From positions 4,588,001 through 4,652,000 of the forward strand of contig NC_064679.1 of assembly GCF_023278565.1 (NCBI RefSeq): a stretch of 64,000 nucleotides of DNA, written 5' to 3'. Shown here piece by piece: positions 34,211 to 46,215 of the stretch (position 1 is the first letter of the stretch; every line of letters begins with the position of its first letter). The stretch is from Colletotrichum lupini (taxonomy: Eukaryota > Ascomycota > Sordariomycetes > Glomerellales > Glomerellaceae). The notes below the pieces were generated by a model. It was not told where the DNA came from. It saw only the letters and a program-made list of their open reading frames with translations, and made no database searches. The translations under genes and the position numbers were made by a program.

Positions 34211-35173
34211 TTACTTTGGACTGCTCGTTGACGCCGCCGGCCGAACGTCTAATTTACTCGGCATGAACCCAAAATTGATATTCTCCCTCTCTCTCACAAA
34301 CCGCTCGATACGTTCCTCCCGTCCCTTGCCAGCTACAGCCTGGCCCTGCCGCCTCAGCGCCTCACTGATATTGGCCTCGTGCGCATTCTTCTTCTCGAGG
34401 AACGTCGCCGTGCTATTATCCATCCTCGTCGTCTGCGCCACCGTGCCCACCGCCAACGCGGCCAGAACCAGCGCCGCGAAACTGGCGTTGGACATGTACA
34501 TTGGCTTCTGCCTCTCCGTTCCGCCGTTAGCCTGCCGTTCGTGCCACCGCTCCCAGTCTTCCCAGGTCGCGTTCATGGCGGGGGAGTCCCCGCCGTTGCG
34601 TGCGTAGCCGTGGCGCCATGCTTTATCGGCGCGGCGGTAGACTTCGTTGATGTCTTCCGGTGCTGCGCCTGTCTTGCCGGGGATGTGCCAGCCGAAGCCC
34701 CAGGCGTCGTAGGCGCGGCGTTTGTCTGGGGAGCTGAGGATTTCGTTTGCGAGGACGATGAGGCGGTAGCGTTCTAGGCGGGTTGCTGCGGGGAGGGAGT
34801 CGAGGGCTGTGGCGTGGTGTTTGTCTGGGTGGTATTGTTTCACGAGCTCGGCGAAGCGGGCTTTTGTGTAGGGTGCTGCTTTGTCTATTGCGAAGATGTC
34901 GTAGGGGGTGGGGTTCTTGCAGGTTGGCCATGGGCTGCCGGTGCCGCCTTTACTGTCTTTCCCTTTTGATGATCCATTGTGAGGAGGTTTGTGGTGTACT
35001 GTTGCGTAGGATCGTGAGGTTGAGGATCGTGTGCTGTGTGAGGCGGGGTGTTCGGAGGATGGTCGTCGTGAGGGTGGTGACGTTATGGATGTGTGGTGTG
35101 CGGGGATGGCGAAGAGGTTCAGGACGTTGTTGCTGGAGCAGATGGCGAATGCCGAGGACGTCTTGAGGACCAT
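34211..35173 (-). CDS. Mitochondrial-type DnaJ (J-domain) protein
   Basis: Single exon, 320 aa. A J-domain spans about residues 87-160: TPYDIFAIDKAAPYTKARF, the HPD motif in KQYHPDKHHA (HPD at 115-117), LANEILSSPDKRRAYDAWG. J-domain proteins stimulate Hsp70 ATPase through HPD. The first 60 residues are rich in Ser/Arg/His and contain SRSYATVH, typical of a cleaved fungal mitochondrial presequence. A single hydrophobic segment follows the J-domain (SFAALVLAALAVGTVA, about 231-246), then a charged C-terminus (RERENINFGFMPSKLD). This order (presequence, J-domain, one membrane span) suggests an inner-membrane J protein, but I cannot name an orthologue. A mutant-free HPD indicates it is functional. 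Confidence 0.85.
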   Translation of the reverse strand: MVLKTSSAFAICSSNNVLNLFAIPAHHTSITSPPSRRPSSEHPASHSTRSSTSRSYATVHHKPPHNGSSKGKDSKGGTGSPWPTCKNPTPYDIFAIDKAAPYTKARFAELVKQYHPDKHHATALDSLPAATRLERYRLIVLANEILSSPDKRRAYDAWGFGWHIPGKTGAAPEDINEVYRRADKAWRHGYARNGGDSPAMNATWEDWERWHERQANGGTERQKPMYMSNASFAALVLAALAVGTVAQTTRMDNSTATFLEKKNAHEANISEALRRQGQAVAGKGREERIERFVRERENINFGFMPSKLDVRPAASTSSPK

Positions 35174-36525
35174 GGCTGCGGTTGAATAGGTAGATTAACT
35201 GGGAAAGGAATCTCAAGGAGGTTGAGGGGAGGGATCGAGGACGAGCATCTTTTGAGGTGTCGTCGTCGGGGTTTGTATAGAGAGAGCTCGGCGATGTAAG
35301 TGGCCTGGGGAGTGAGAGAGTTTGGACGCCGGTGGTTCGACTTGCACCAGCGGCTCGTCCAATTGACGCATTCGTGCTCAGTGCTCAGTGCTCAGACTCC
35401 CGGGTGGTCTTCCTTCCAGGGCAGTTACTGCAGTCTGCCAGTGCTCCTCCCCCAAGCCGATCCGATAGCTCCGCTGCAGGAAACGAGTGGAGCGGGGACG
35501 GAGAGGAGAGTACGTACTGTGCCTACTCCATACAGGATAGGGATCAGACCAATCGGCTGATGGAGGGCTAGCCGGGGTGAGGTCGGTAAGGGACGAATGG
35601 CATGGCGGGAGAAGCTCTCGGTGAGCTGGGTCGGGTCAATGTCACCACCCATGATCCAAGACCTACCCTGACACTTTCCGCACTTTGATCATTGTGTTGA
35701 GAGACATTGAGCATTTTAAGCTTATTCGGCATGCGTATATCAAAACCAAACTTGATAGAACTACTCTCAAGAAGCAGCAAGAGCTTCCGCGAGGCCCTTA
35801 CCTAACTGACAAGACTCTCAAGTAGGGGAGCGACTACCTGCGGTGAAAGGTCACGTGTCTCCACCTGCAGCGCTAGACCAGGAAGGCAAGGGGTCCCGCC
35901 CCGACGACACAGCTGATGCGCACCGAATGCACTGGGACCGGGGATTCACCACCACAAACTTGCTTCCAGGTCCCAGGCGACTCTTCCTCCACACAACCAC
36001 ACACACAATCATACTCCTCTCAACCACGCAAACCCAACCACCATCCCACAATCCTCTTCGCGCTGCACCTCGTGGACGAAACACATTTTACGCTGTTTCA
36101 GTAGCCCGAGTCATCCAAAAACGACACAAACATTTCGCAATCGCGCAACCCACGAACAACGCACCACTACCACCAACCACCAACCACATCCCTCGACTTT
36201 CCTGCACCGAAACTCTGCCCGAGTCCCGGTCATCCATCCACACTTCCAACCAGCTGCCCTCCGGCCACGGAACCCACGACGAACCCCCACGCGACAAGTG
36301 ACAATCCCGCGAATATCGAATATTCTTCAACGACGATTGCCCTTCTGTGTTGTCGTTGACTCCCTCAGTACCTGTCTACTTCCTAATACCTACCGAGCAC
36401 GACTCGCCCCTCGATACACATCGCGAAGTGGGGAAAGCAAAGCCCTTTCGCGCAACAACCTTCAACGACCGCATCGCATCCTCTTCTCTTGCCATTAGGC
36501 ACATATTCCATAAACACACATTCAA
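35174..36525. promoter_or_regulatory. Divergent promoter region, J protein / DHH1
   Basis: 1.35 kb between divergent genes. Contains a short perfect tandem repeat of GTGCTCA, three units, at 35374-35394. The 700 bp before the DHH1 start are pyrimidine- and CA-rich (CACAACCACACACACAATC and similar), as in long leaders of highly expressed fungal genes; several short upstream ATGs are present. Confidence 0.5.
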
Positions 36526-38251
36526 ATGGCGGAAGCACTCGCAGACAAGCTTAAGGCAACAAACTTGAGGTTTGTTCCCCTCACCACCAATCTCCCAGGA
36601 GGAACCCATCGTTGAAAGCATGTTGGACTGACTTTCGCAGCGATGGCGCCGCATCAGATGACTGGAAGAAGAGCTTGAACCTGCCTGCTAGGGACAACAG
36701 ACAGCAGACTGAGGTATGTACCGGCAAGGCCAACCTCTCTCCCCTCATCACTTCTTGTCCGCCTTCTCACGAGCTTGCTTCCAGGATGTCACAAACACCA
36801 AGGGTCTGGAGTTTGAAAACTTCCAATTGAAGAGAGACTTGTTGATGGGCATCTTCGAGGCGGGTTTCGAGAAGCCGTCGCCCATTCAAGAAGAAGCCAT
36901 CCCCGTCGCTCTCACCGGCCGTGATATCCTCGCCCGTGCCAAGAATGGTACTGGAAAAACTGCCGCCTTCGTTATCCCCGCCCTCGAAAAGATCAACCCC
37001 AAGGTCTCCAAGATCCAAGCCCTCATCCTCGTCCCCACTCGCGAACTCGCCATGCAAACATCACAAGTCTGCAAGACTCTCGGCAAGCACCTCGGAATCA
37101 ACGTCATGGTCACCACCGGAGGTACTGGTCTCCGAGACGATATCATCCGCCTCCAGGACCCCGTCCATATTGTGGTCGGTACCCCCGGCAGAATCCTCGA
37201 CCTCGCGGGCAAGAACGTTGCCGACCTCAGCGAGTGCCCCATGTTCATCATGGATGAGGCTGACAAGCTTCTCTCCATCGAATTCACCCCCGTCATCGAG
37301 CAGCTCCTCCAGTTTCACCCCAAGGACCGCCAGGTCATGCTCTTCTCCGCCACCTTCCCCCTCTCTGTCAAGGACTTCTCCGACAAGAACATGGTCAGCC
37401 CGTACGAGATTAACCTCATGGACGAGCTCACCCTGCGCGGTATTACCCAGTACTACGCCTTTGTCGAGGAGAAGCAAAAGGTCCACTGCCTCAACACCCT
37501 CTTCTCCAAGCTTCAGATTAACCAGTCCATCATCTTCTGCAACTCCACCAATCGTGTCGAGCTGCTGGCCAAGAAGATTACCGAGCTGGGCTACTCATGC
37601 TTCTACAGTCACGCCAAGATGGCCCAACAAGCAAGAAATCGCGTTTTCCACGACTTCCGCAACGGCGTGTGCCGCAACCTTGTCTGCTCCGATCTTCTCA
37701 CCCGTGGTATCGATATTCAAGCTGTGAATGTCGTCATCAACTTTGATTTCCCCAAGAACGCTGAGACCTATCTGCATCGCATTGGTCGCTCTGGTCGTTA
37801 TGGCCACTTGGGTCTGGCCATCAACCTCATCAACTGGGATGACAGATTCAACCTCTACAACATTGAGAAGGACCTTGGAACAGAGATCCAGCCCATTCCT
37901 GCTAGCATCGACAAGTCGCTCTATGTCTACGAGAACCCCGAGTCCATCCCGAGACCCATTTCCAACTTCCGCACCGGCCAGCCTAGCCAGGGCCAGCCGC
38001 AGCAGCAGCAACACCAGCAGCCTGGTCAGATCCAGGGCCAGCAATTGCCTCTGCAGGGTGGCCCCGCACCGGGCAACTGGCAGACTCAGCAGCCCCAGCA
38101 AGGCCAGCAGAATGGATACCAGGGCGGCGGTAGAGGCCGTGGCCGTGGCCGTGGCGGTTACCGTGGTCAGAACCGTGGCGGCTATGGCGGCCGGGGACGT
38201 GGTCAAGGCCAAGGCCAGGGTCACCCCCAACCCCAAGGACAAATGTCCTAA
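36526..38251 (+). CDS. DHH1: DHH1/DDX6-family DEAD-box RNA helicase (3 exons)
   Basis: Exons: 36526-36569, 36641-36713, 36785-38251 (527 aa). Introns are both about 70 nt; the joins give [30 protein letters not shown] and [18 protein letters not shown], the usual DHH1 start. Dhh1 binds mRNA in P-bodies, represses translation and promotes decapping with Pat1/Edc3/Ccr4-Not. All helicase motifs are visible: Q motif ([12 protein letters not shown]), motif I AKNGTGKT, Ia PTRELA, Ib [36 protein letters not shown]. The C-terminal ~95 residues are Gln/Pro-rich and then Gly/Arg-rich ([17 protein letters not shown]), a low-complexity tail typical of filamentous fungal DHH1 and of condensate-forming proteins. 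Length is normal. Confidence 0.96.
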
Positions 38252-41200
38252 GGTTCCATCCATCTCTTCTCTTTAGAAAGGCGTTGTGGCGTATGCAGTC
38301 GCGACGGAACACGTGGCTGCGTTTTGTTTGGATTGTACATAGTTCCTCTTCTTTTCATTCTCTCCTGATTTTGGAGGCGACACGGCACGATTAGACTGGG
38401 TCGGGCATCTCATCCATGTCCATCATGAGCTTTTAGGTCCCCCTCACCACTCACGATCACGAAACACGAAAAAACACTCGATCAGACCTATACGACTCGT
38501 CGCTAAGCAACAAAAGCTTCGTCACATATTCGCAAACTTTTGGCCTGTACCATACCCTAACGGATCTTACTGGTCTTTTGTTTGGCTTCTTTTCTTTTTC
38601 CTTCGGCCTTCTGACGACGGGCACTTTCTACCCGGACTGGAAATGCATGCTGTCTCGAGACGACAGAACGAACAAGACGACAGGCTGAGCCATCGAAAAA
38701 AACAAACATCAACCACGGGGCGTGACGTCTGGCGTCAGACGAGCCACCACACCCCTGGCATGGAAATAACCCGCTCCCATCTTATCATGTCATGTGCTTC
38801 TTTGACGACGGCGTTTGGGGGAAACAAGCGGCTGAAACGGTATCAGCCCGGAACGGCGTTCGCATGGATGGCGGGCCACATTTGATTTCTGGTGGACAAA
38901 AGGGGAGTTGGCCCTCGCGGTCGAGGGCGGCAACACTACGGGATGAGGGCGGTTCGGTACCTCATCTCTGGTTCATGCGCCGCGGTGTCTTTTGAGTATT
39001 AATCAATCGATCGCGGAGACGACTGATGTTGGGATATAACACGGAGGGCGACGGGGTGGCTGGCATCCAACGGCGTCTGTCGGAGCACGATTTTCATCGT
39101 CGTGCATTTTCTTTGGCAGGGGAAGATTTGGTTGGAGGCCCTCCGTCCGGGGTAGGAGGAGGAGCGTTTGTCGTCGGTCGACTGACAAAGCCAAGATATT
39201 GCTTCTTGGCGCCCGAACTCAAAACGGAGGTTTCGACATGATCCGTTACGCATTCTACGCCTATGCCCTGCTTCTTGCGAGAAGGCAGGCTCGACGAACA
39301 ACCGCAGAAATACCCGAGTATCATTACGCTTTTTCCGGCTCTCTTGGGCCCAACCTGACCCGGCTCTTTGAGTGTCTCGTCTGCCTTGCGAGGTGGCGCA
39401 GGTCTCTTGGATGAGCTGGCTTGGCTTGGGTTGCTGGGAGAGCGAGCGGCCTCTATTGGTACTCACATCAACAAGAAAATAACGCAAAAAAAACCGTTTT
39501 GGGAGAGAATCGCTGGATGGGCTGGATGGCTTTCGGACTGGGGTGGTCCTCAATGTGGCATCTACTGTCTACGGGCAGAGTGTCATGGACCGGAACTGGT
39601 GGGCTAGATAGTTGTCTGAGCATTTGGAGTGGCAATCAAAACACATTTCTCTCTCATGATCATTTCTACCGTGATTTCTGATGCCATGTGTGCTTGTGTC
39701 TTCGCTGGGCCAGCAGCTCGCTGTTCCGGTTCATCTGGTTGTCGTTACGAAGCACCATCGACGCGTCTACTGCAATCCAGGCTGCTAGTTGACATATCTG
39801 ACGTTGACGCCACAGGTGGTCTAGTCATGGAATCTAGGGTCGTTACCAGAGAGCTGTTGATTAGTCCATGCCTTGGGAGATCATCTTACGTGACAGTCGT
39901 GAACTTCTTCGGAAGAAACGCTAAGATGAATGATGTATAGATCCTGGGTCCCACCCAATGCAGCTATCTATGCTGTGATGACTCCTTCTGTCGCCGATAC
40001 AAGGAGAAGAGGGTCAGTCTTAGCTTAGTAGGTACTTGCCTACCCCGAACGCGTGTCTCCAGGATGGATGGAGAGTGGGTGATCGGTATATAAAGGCCTC
40101 ATTCGTGCCGTTGGTGATGAGGTTGCCAGAAGGAATTTGGGGATTTTGTCGATGATCGTCCAGTGTGGTGTCGCTGAGATTATGCTGGGATGCAAGTCCA
40201 CGACCATGAGGGAGACTATCCGCCTTCGGATTTAGATACAAGTCTATGTTATTCACCGATGAGGTGTCTTTGGGTCGCGGTTGCCTTCCTGGTCTCATTC
40301 GACGTGGTAGATGCAGGGGATGATGGGCGTTGCTGGGGGTTGAGTCTGAGGATCGGGCGCGGCTTCTTTCTGGAGAGGCTTTGAGATGTGATGTCGTGGT
40401 TGATGGCGTCAAGCCAACCTACTCACGCATTTCACTCTCGGTAAGAGTCCGTCTCACAGTGTCTGGCTTGTCTGACTTGCTGGCAAATGACGGTTCTTTT
40501 GTATCTACTGGCCTGCGGTCTAGGCATCCAGGTAGGAACCCCAAGCCCGATACCTCTTCAAGTCCAAGGCTCTTGGAACCCAAACTCTTCAGGAAGACGT
40601 CCCCATCAGCACCGGAATTGGGCACCGTCTTCCTCACATCACTACTACGGCAGGCAAAAAGATTCAGATCAGAGTATAGTCACTGTGTGTACGCGCCGCT
40701 ACCTAGATTTCCTGCACGGCACATCGGAGCTCACGAAGGAGCACTTTTGCTTATAAGGCGAGGGATCTAGTTTTTGAAAGCGCGGGACGTGTACGTATTT
40801 CGGGTAGAAATATGATCACGCCCGTGTCGTCAATCTCCGGACCCTGTGAAAGCCAAATAACCATTTGAAAGGTCAAAGTGGCACAAAAAAGTCCGGGTTT
40901 GGGGAGGTTGGTCACGTTGATCACTGTCACGGAGCAGGGAGAACACGGCTGGTGTAGTAGACTGGCCCGGCGCTGTTGCGGAGCGCTCTCGACTTGCTTA
41001 CCTCTGGCGCGCTCTCGACTCAATCTGTCTTTCAGATTAAGAATTTTGTCGCGGAGTGAAGCGCTCGATGTCTTGTTTGGCAGGAGTTTGACAGGCCAGA
41101 AAAATAAGAAGAGAGAAAAGGAAGCTTGGGGACGCGTTGCGGTATTTATCCACCCGAATATTTCGTACCCATACCTTATCTGAATATGCATCTATCCGCA

Positions 41201-42081
41201 CGTCCCGCACTGGCAATTGCTAAAGCGATGCAAATGGATCCCGATTCCATTCACGGCTTAGCCTCGCTTTTTGTCTGCCAACGTCTTTGGATTTGATGCC
41301 AATGACAAACTTCTTATCATTGGACTCGCCGTTTGCCGCCCGTCTTTCCAAGGATGGTAGAGAAGAAGAGTACCAATTGTTGATGAAGCTGCAACCCACC
41401 GGCTATCGTTCAGATTGATCGTATCTAATCACCTCCGTCGGCGATCGTTTGGAGAGCGGGTTTTGACATTTCCGAAGCCAGTTCTCGGTGTGCCTGAGCT
41501 ACCATAACGCGCATCCCGCTTCCGAACCGAGAGCCCCTGAAGTCAGAACTTCATCTTCTCGCCTTGAGCGGACCTGTGCTTCCCAAAACTTACATGAATA
41601 GGCGCGGCTCATATTCAAAATTAACAACATTACAGTTGAGCAAGGAAACCTATTTCTAACTCCAGTCGTTTCCTTGGCGATAGTTATACAAGGTGACTGT
41701 CCAGTGGCTGTCCTACGATTGGCAGTGAAAGGATTGATTCTCCGTGATTTAGGTACTGCGTCGGTATGAAGTCTTACCTGGCAAAATGGCATTGATAGAT
41801 GTGGGGACATGCTCCGATATGCAGAGCCATAGGCGATGGGAGATTCTGCCTCGATGTCGCGTTATGCTGGGCAACAAGGCTTTTTTGCTCGTTGATCTGC
41901 AGCCGTGATTCGCTGGACGAGAAGTACGCCTTGCATCGCTTGTGTGGTTCTCTAGCCGCCGAGGTGCGGTCCAACCGAAGTGTGGCCCAACTCTCTCAAT
42001 ACCTCACTGCCAGCCCGGTCAAAGTTTTCTATCCATGAACAAGAACAGGAACCATAACGAATACCATTGACACCAAAAGAC
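38252..42081. other. Gene-poor interval, 3.8 kb
   Basis: Holds the DHH1 3' end and the promoter of the NLR-like gene. Many short ORFs occur on both strands (for example 38999-39553 minus, 40020-40412 minus, 40751-41191 minus). None has a domain I recognise, a convincing fungal start context or paired splice sites. GC is ordinary, with no RIP bias and no LTR ends. It could contain long untranslated regions or non-coding transcripts, but I cannot show any. Confidence 0.5.
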
Positions 42082-45000
42082 ATGGTAAGTAGCCCTGTTC
42101 GCCGAAAACAGAGCTTGGTGCAACCTCATTCCGCGACAGCAGACTCACAACTGAGAACAGGCAGACGCGATAGGGACCGCCGCGAGCGTTGTCGGCCTCA
42201 TTGGCGCGCTGCTGAAGACCATTCAAGAAATTCAAAAAGCCCGAGAACGAGTAAAGAACGCGCCAAAAAGGCTCGACGAAATCTCCGTGTTACTCCAAGT
42301 CACCTCGCAGACGGCTAGTCTCGTCAGAGAGGAGCCCAGGTTACAGACACCTGCGGTTATCCATCAGCTCGAGATACTGAACACAATCGCGGAGGAGCTG
42401 AAACAGCTTTTAAAAAAGCTGGACAAGAAGAGCCGGAAACACCCGCTTCGGAAACTCGCTCGTGCCGTGAGGATACAAGATGCGGATGACACTGAGCTGG
42501 CCAACATTACGAACCGTTTATCCGATGCCAAAGCGGAACTAGGCACTCGAATGCTTGTCATCCACATAGGCCTGACGGGAAACCTAGAGGATGGCTTCAG
42601 AGTTATGCTCAAGGTTCTTGAGGAAATTAACTCAAAAGTGTTCCATGTGCTGGGTGAAAATCTTCATCTGATTGACCGACTTCGAAGCAGAGGTTTTACA
42701 ATTGTTGGTATGCGTACACCGTATGAATCCCAAATTCAAGAAAGATTACTTCCGCTAACCATTTCCCGCACAGGGAATGGCGCTATCTCTCTCGGGCCAG
42801 CTGATATTCGATCCTTGCAATTGGAAGACGAGCTCCCATCCCAACAGCACCTCTCCGGTGGCAGTACGCACGAACCTTGGTTGCGGTAGAAACTTGAGAC
42901 TGGAGCTAACCATATTGCCTTTAGGTCATGTATTGAACTTGCCGGAGTTCGGCGACTCCGGGTTTCTCTCCAACCTGTCTTCCATCCATCCCAATCTAAA
43001 CACAGCATCTCAACGCCACTTTGGATACCAGAGCTCGGCAAAATCTTTCAACTCTAGCAGACTTGCTAGTGATCTGCAGGAACAAAAAGGAAAGCCGTTT
43101 ATCTTCGTCGACGATGAGACTGGGCTCGGCCATTCCATGTTCTCATTGTCGGTTCTTACGCCTGTTAGGTTTGATCGAGCGGATATCACGGCTTACTTCT
43201 TTTGCAAAGATCCTCAAAACGATCCAATATCACCCATCACAACGTCAACAATCCTCGGTGGATTGGCCTACGTCTTGCTTCGGTATCCCGATGGACCGGA
43301 GCTTCTGACGCGAATGAACTGCACCTTTGGGCACGAGCTCAAAATATCTAGAGCCGAAGTCTCCCGAGCCGGCTTATTCCATCGCATGCTAGGTGAAATT
43401 TTTCGACATGCTGCTTCGCGGCAAAGACGCCCTCTTGTGATCGTAATCGACGGAATAGACTTCGAAGGCAGCGAAGGGGACCGTGCAGACTCAAATATCT
43501 CTCGCCTGATATACCACATCCAGCAGCTCCAACATGAGAATCCGAAAACTTGTCTGAAATGGGTCTTGACCGGAAAATTCTCAGATACCTTACGGGGGCG
43601 GCTTATGGAGTTAGCAACGGGCGCAGACACCACTGAGATCATCCTCAAACCTGACGATGTGGCAGCAGCTTTTGGACTCCAAGAAGCTATTCACATAGTT
43701 GCGAAGACAGCAGCAGTTTGGAGGCATTTTATGGAATATGGAGTGACGGCTCAAACAAATCTTACGAACGATGACATCTCGTGGTTTCGTTATTGCAAGT
43801 TGGCACAGTCATGGTGCGCGAAGCCAAGAGAGAGTGAACACGATTCAAGAGTGTTGTGGCTTCGGAAAGGTCTTCACTCATTCTCGGCCGCAAATGGTAT
43901 CGGACTCCAAGTAGCTTCAGGCAAGCTCCTCAGCAAGGAAGAGTCACCGGTTGTGGCGTTCTTCTCCCTTGCGACATTCGAGGCCGGCGCGAATCCGTCA
44001 CCAACATCTGGTCGTGAGCAAATGAATCAAGCACAGGTTGTTTGGTGCATTGTCGCACAGCTCCTTCGCGGGCAACTCGGGCCCGAGTCTTCGCTCGCTG
44101 AGATTCTTGTGCGGCTTTCTCCAATAGAAAGAGAAGCTCTCAATTCAATTTGCTCAGCCCTCGGGGAGCCGGAGAGTTCCTTCAAGCCCAGTGCTAACGG
44201 CGTCGATCCTGCTTCGCCTGTGCCGGAAACGATCACTTCCTGGTATCGTCAAATCAGAGGTCTCACTCAGGATTATTTTTCCAAGGTTGCTACTGTCATG
44301 AGCGCTTGTCTGGAGGATATCAGGAAGGATGGCAAATGCGTCGTGCTGATTCTCGACGGTCTCGAGCTTCAATCCCAGAGTGCTCGTATGAGACTGCTCA
44401 CATGGATCGCCAAGCTTGGCCATGGTGTCAGAGCTCTCCTTTGCGTTGATGATTCTCGCAAAGACAGCACTGGCGTCGAGTCAAGATGGGCGGAGGTCAT
44501 GTCGAATGCTCTCATTGTGGACGAAACTACGGAGTGGTGAGGTATATACATCCCTGGGTTTTGAGTGTTATACAACGAACTTGGAGCCCTAACAGCAGAT
44601 AGAATGCGTTGAAAGCCTGCGGTTCGATGGCATGCACCAAAGGCGAGATCAAGTCGCAGATCCGCTGCCTGCCACCAACCAGTGGCTCTGGGAAACTGAA
44701 GAGTTCCAGGAGTGGAAATCTTCTGGTAAAGTCTTGTTGATAATGGGTAAAGCGGGAAGCGGCAAATCGGTTCTAGCGAAGAACATCCAACGGCGTCTTC
44801 AAAGGGATGTTCCAAACGGCGATCTTGATGACGATCCGTTCGTATGTGACTGGTTCTATTCAGCCCGAGGGCCTGATTTTGGCGCCAAAGATGCTTCGAT
44901 GCTGCGCGCTCTTATTTTCAACATCCTAAGCTCAAGCAAGACGACTTTCGAATCTGCGACAGCTATCTATCGAGCAAGATTCGATGCTGAACGGCAGGAT

Positions 45001-46013
45001 GACGACTGGTTGCTATCGGAGCTGTCAGACCTTTTCACGACACTCGCGCTCAGCCCTTCAACGCCCCGAACACTCGCAGTGATCGACGCATTAGACGAGT
45101 CAGAGAGCGTGACAGGATCATCCAGTCTCAAATCAGCGCACAAAAATTTTGATTTACTGCAGATATTTACCGAGATTGCGAGTGCCTGGAACAGCCGCCT
45201 CCGCTTCGTCTTGCTGAGCAGGCCTGAATCCGTCATCTCCAAAAAGCTGAATAATTGCTTGGAGATTAAGATGGAGCAGTACAACCACCGAGATATTTCC
45301 ATCATGATTGGAGGCGGTATCAAGAAACTTCGAGTGGCCTGGCACAACGCAGTCTCCTCCGACTCAGACGACAACCCGGCGAATTTCTACGAAAACTCCA
45401 ACGTCTCAACTGACTCTCAGTCTCAGAAAATCCAGTCTTCCAATGACAACCTCAAGATACAGGAGGATACGCTAGGCGAAATACGCGCGTACTTAGAAAC
45501 TCACGCAAATGGCGTGATGCTCTGGGTCATCTTGGTTCTTCGAAAACTTTTGCTCTTGATCGAAAACAAGAGAGGGTTTACAGTCCAGGGGCTGATTGCC
45601 TCGCTTACTGCATCACCGCCAGAGGTTGAAGAAATTTATATCAAATTTCTCGAAGACCTTAAAGTTTTTAGTACGCCCAAAGAATTATCAGAGACCAAAA
45701 GAATTCTAGAATGGATTGTCGGGTCTCAAAGGATCTCATCATTACGATTAAAAGAGTTGCGGGAAGTAATTGCGCTACCAGACCAGCTGGAGGTTGAGAA
45801 ACGTGGAGAATTCAGCCATCATTTCGTCGCTTCACGCAGGATTGTGCTTGGAGAAAACGGCTGGCCAACATTCTGTCGCATCATGCAGACGTATTGCGGT
45901 CCATTGATAGAGATTTTAGATGATCAGCAAAGGGTTGGACTGGACTCAAGGCATCGGATCAGGCGCGCGAATCCAGATTGGACGATTCAGCTGTCGCATC
46001 AGACAGTTCATAC
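42082..46013 (+). pseudogene. NLR-like NACHT/STAND gene, N-terminal part, cut by transposon B2
   Basis: Proposed exons: 42082-42084 (ATG alone), 42161-42707, 42774-42863, 42925 to about 44536, about 44602-46013. The N-terminal helical domain (MADAIGTAASVVGLIGALLK, about residues 1-180) is the type found at the head of fungal STAND proteins, which act as intracellular sensors and can trigger cell death. Three NTPase-like modules follow. Module 1: degenerate P-loop DDETGLGHSMF at 43112-43138 (no GKS), then ITAYFFCKD and Walker-B-like VIVIDGID. Module 2: more degenerate (VLWLRKGLHSFSA, VVAFFSLATF, VVLILDGLEL). Module 3: opens ECVESLRFDGMHQRRD, has intact Walker A GKAGSGKS (44745-44768) and Walker B LAVIDALDES (near 45080), then SRLRFVLLSRPES. 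The downstream helical region ends in SHQTVHT at the insertion point. The residual ORF reads seven codons into the LTR and stops at 46038. Confidence 0.8.
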
Positions 46014-46215
46014 TGTTGGTATCCCTATTATAGGGTAGTTGGTTCGAACCGTAGTTGACGAAGAGATTAATTAAACTATTTGGATATCTGCGTAGGTATA
46101 AAAAGGAGGTTCTAACCGTAGGTTAGGCTAGCTATAATAATCGTAAATAGGGCCCCTAATTAGCCCTTATATAGTTGGCTATATACCGCGGTCGAATTAG
46201 ACTTCTAATCTAATA
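46014..46215 (-). repeat. B2 left LTR (3' LTR in coding sense)
   Basis: 202 bp, TGTTGGTATCCC... to ...CTAATCTAATA. The left 90 bp keep TG (GTTGGTTCGAACCG, GTTGACG); the right end is mutated (TAATA in place of CGACA). Confidence 0.95.

Noticed and set aside
38999..39553. 184-codon minus-strand ORF in the gene-poor interval
   Set aside because: No recognisable domain, overlapping ORFs in other frames of similar length, and composition like non-coding sequence.
46031..46050. Palindrome GGTTCGAACC in the B LTR resembling a tRNA B box
   Set aside because: One base off the B-box consensus, no A box at the right distance and no cloverleaf; it recurs simply because it is part of each LTR.
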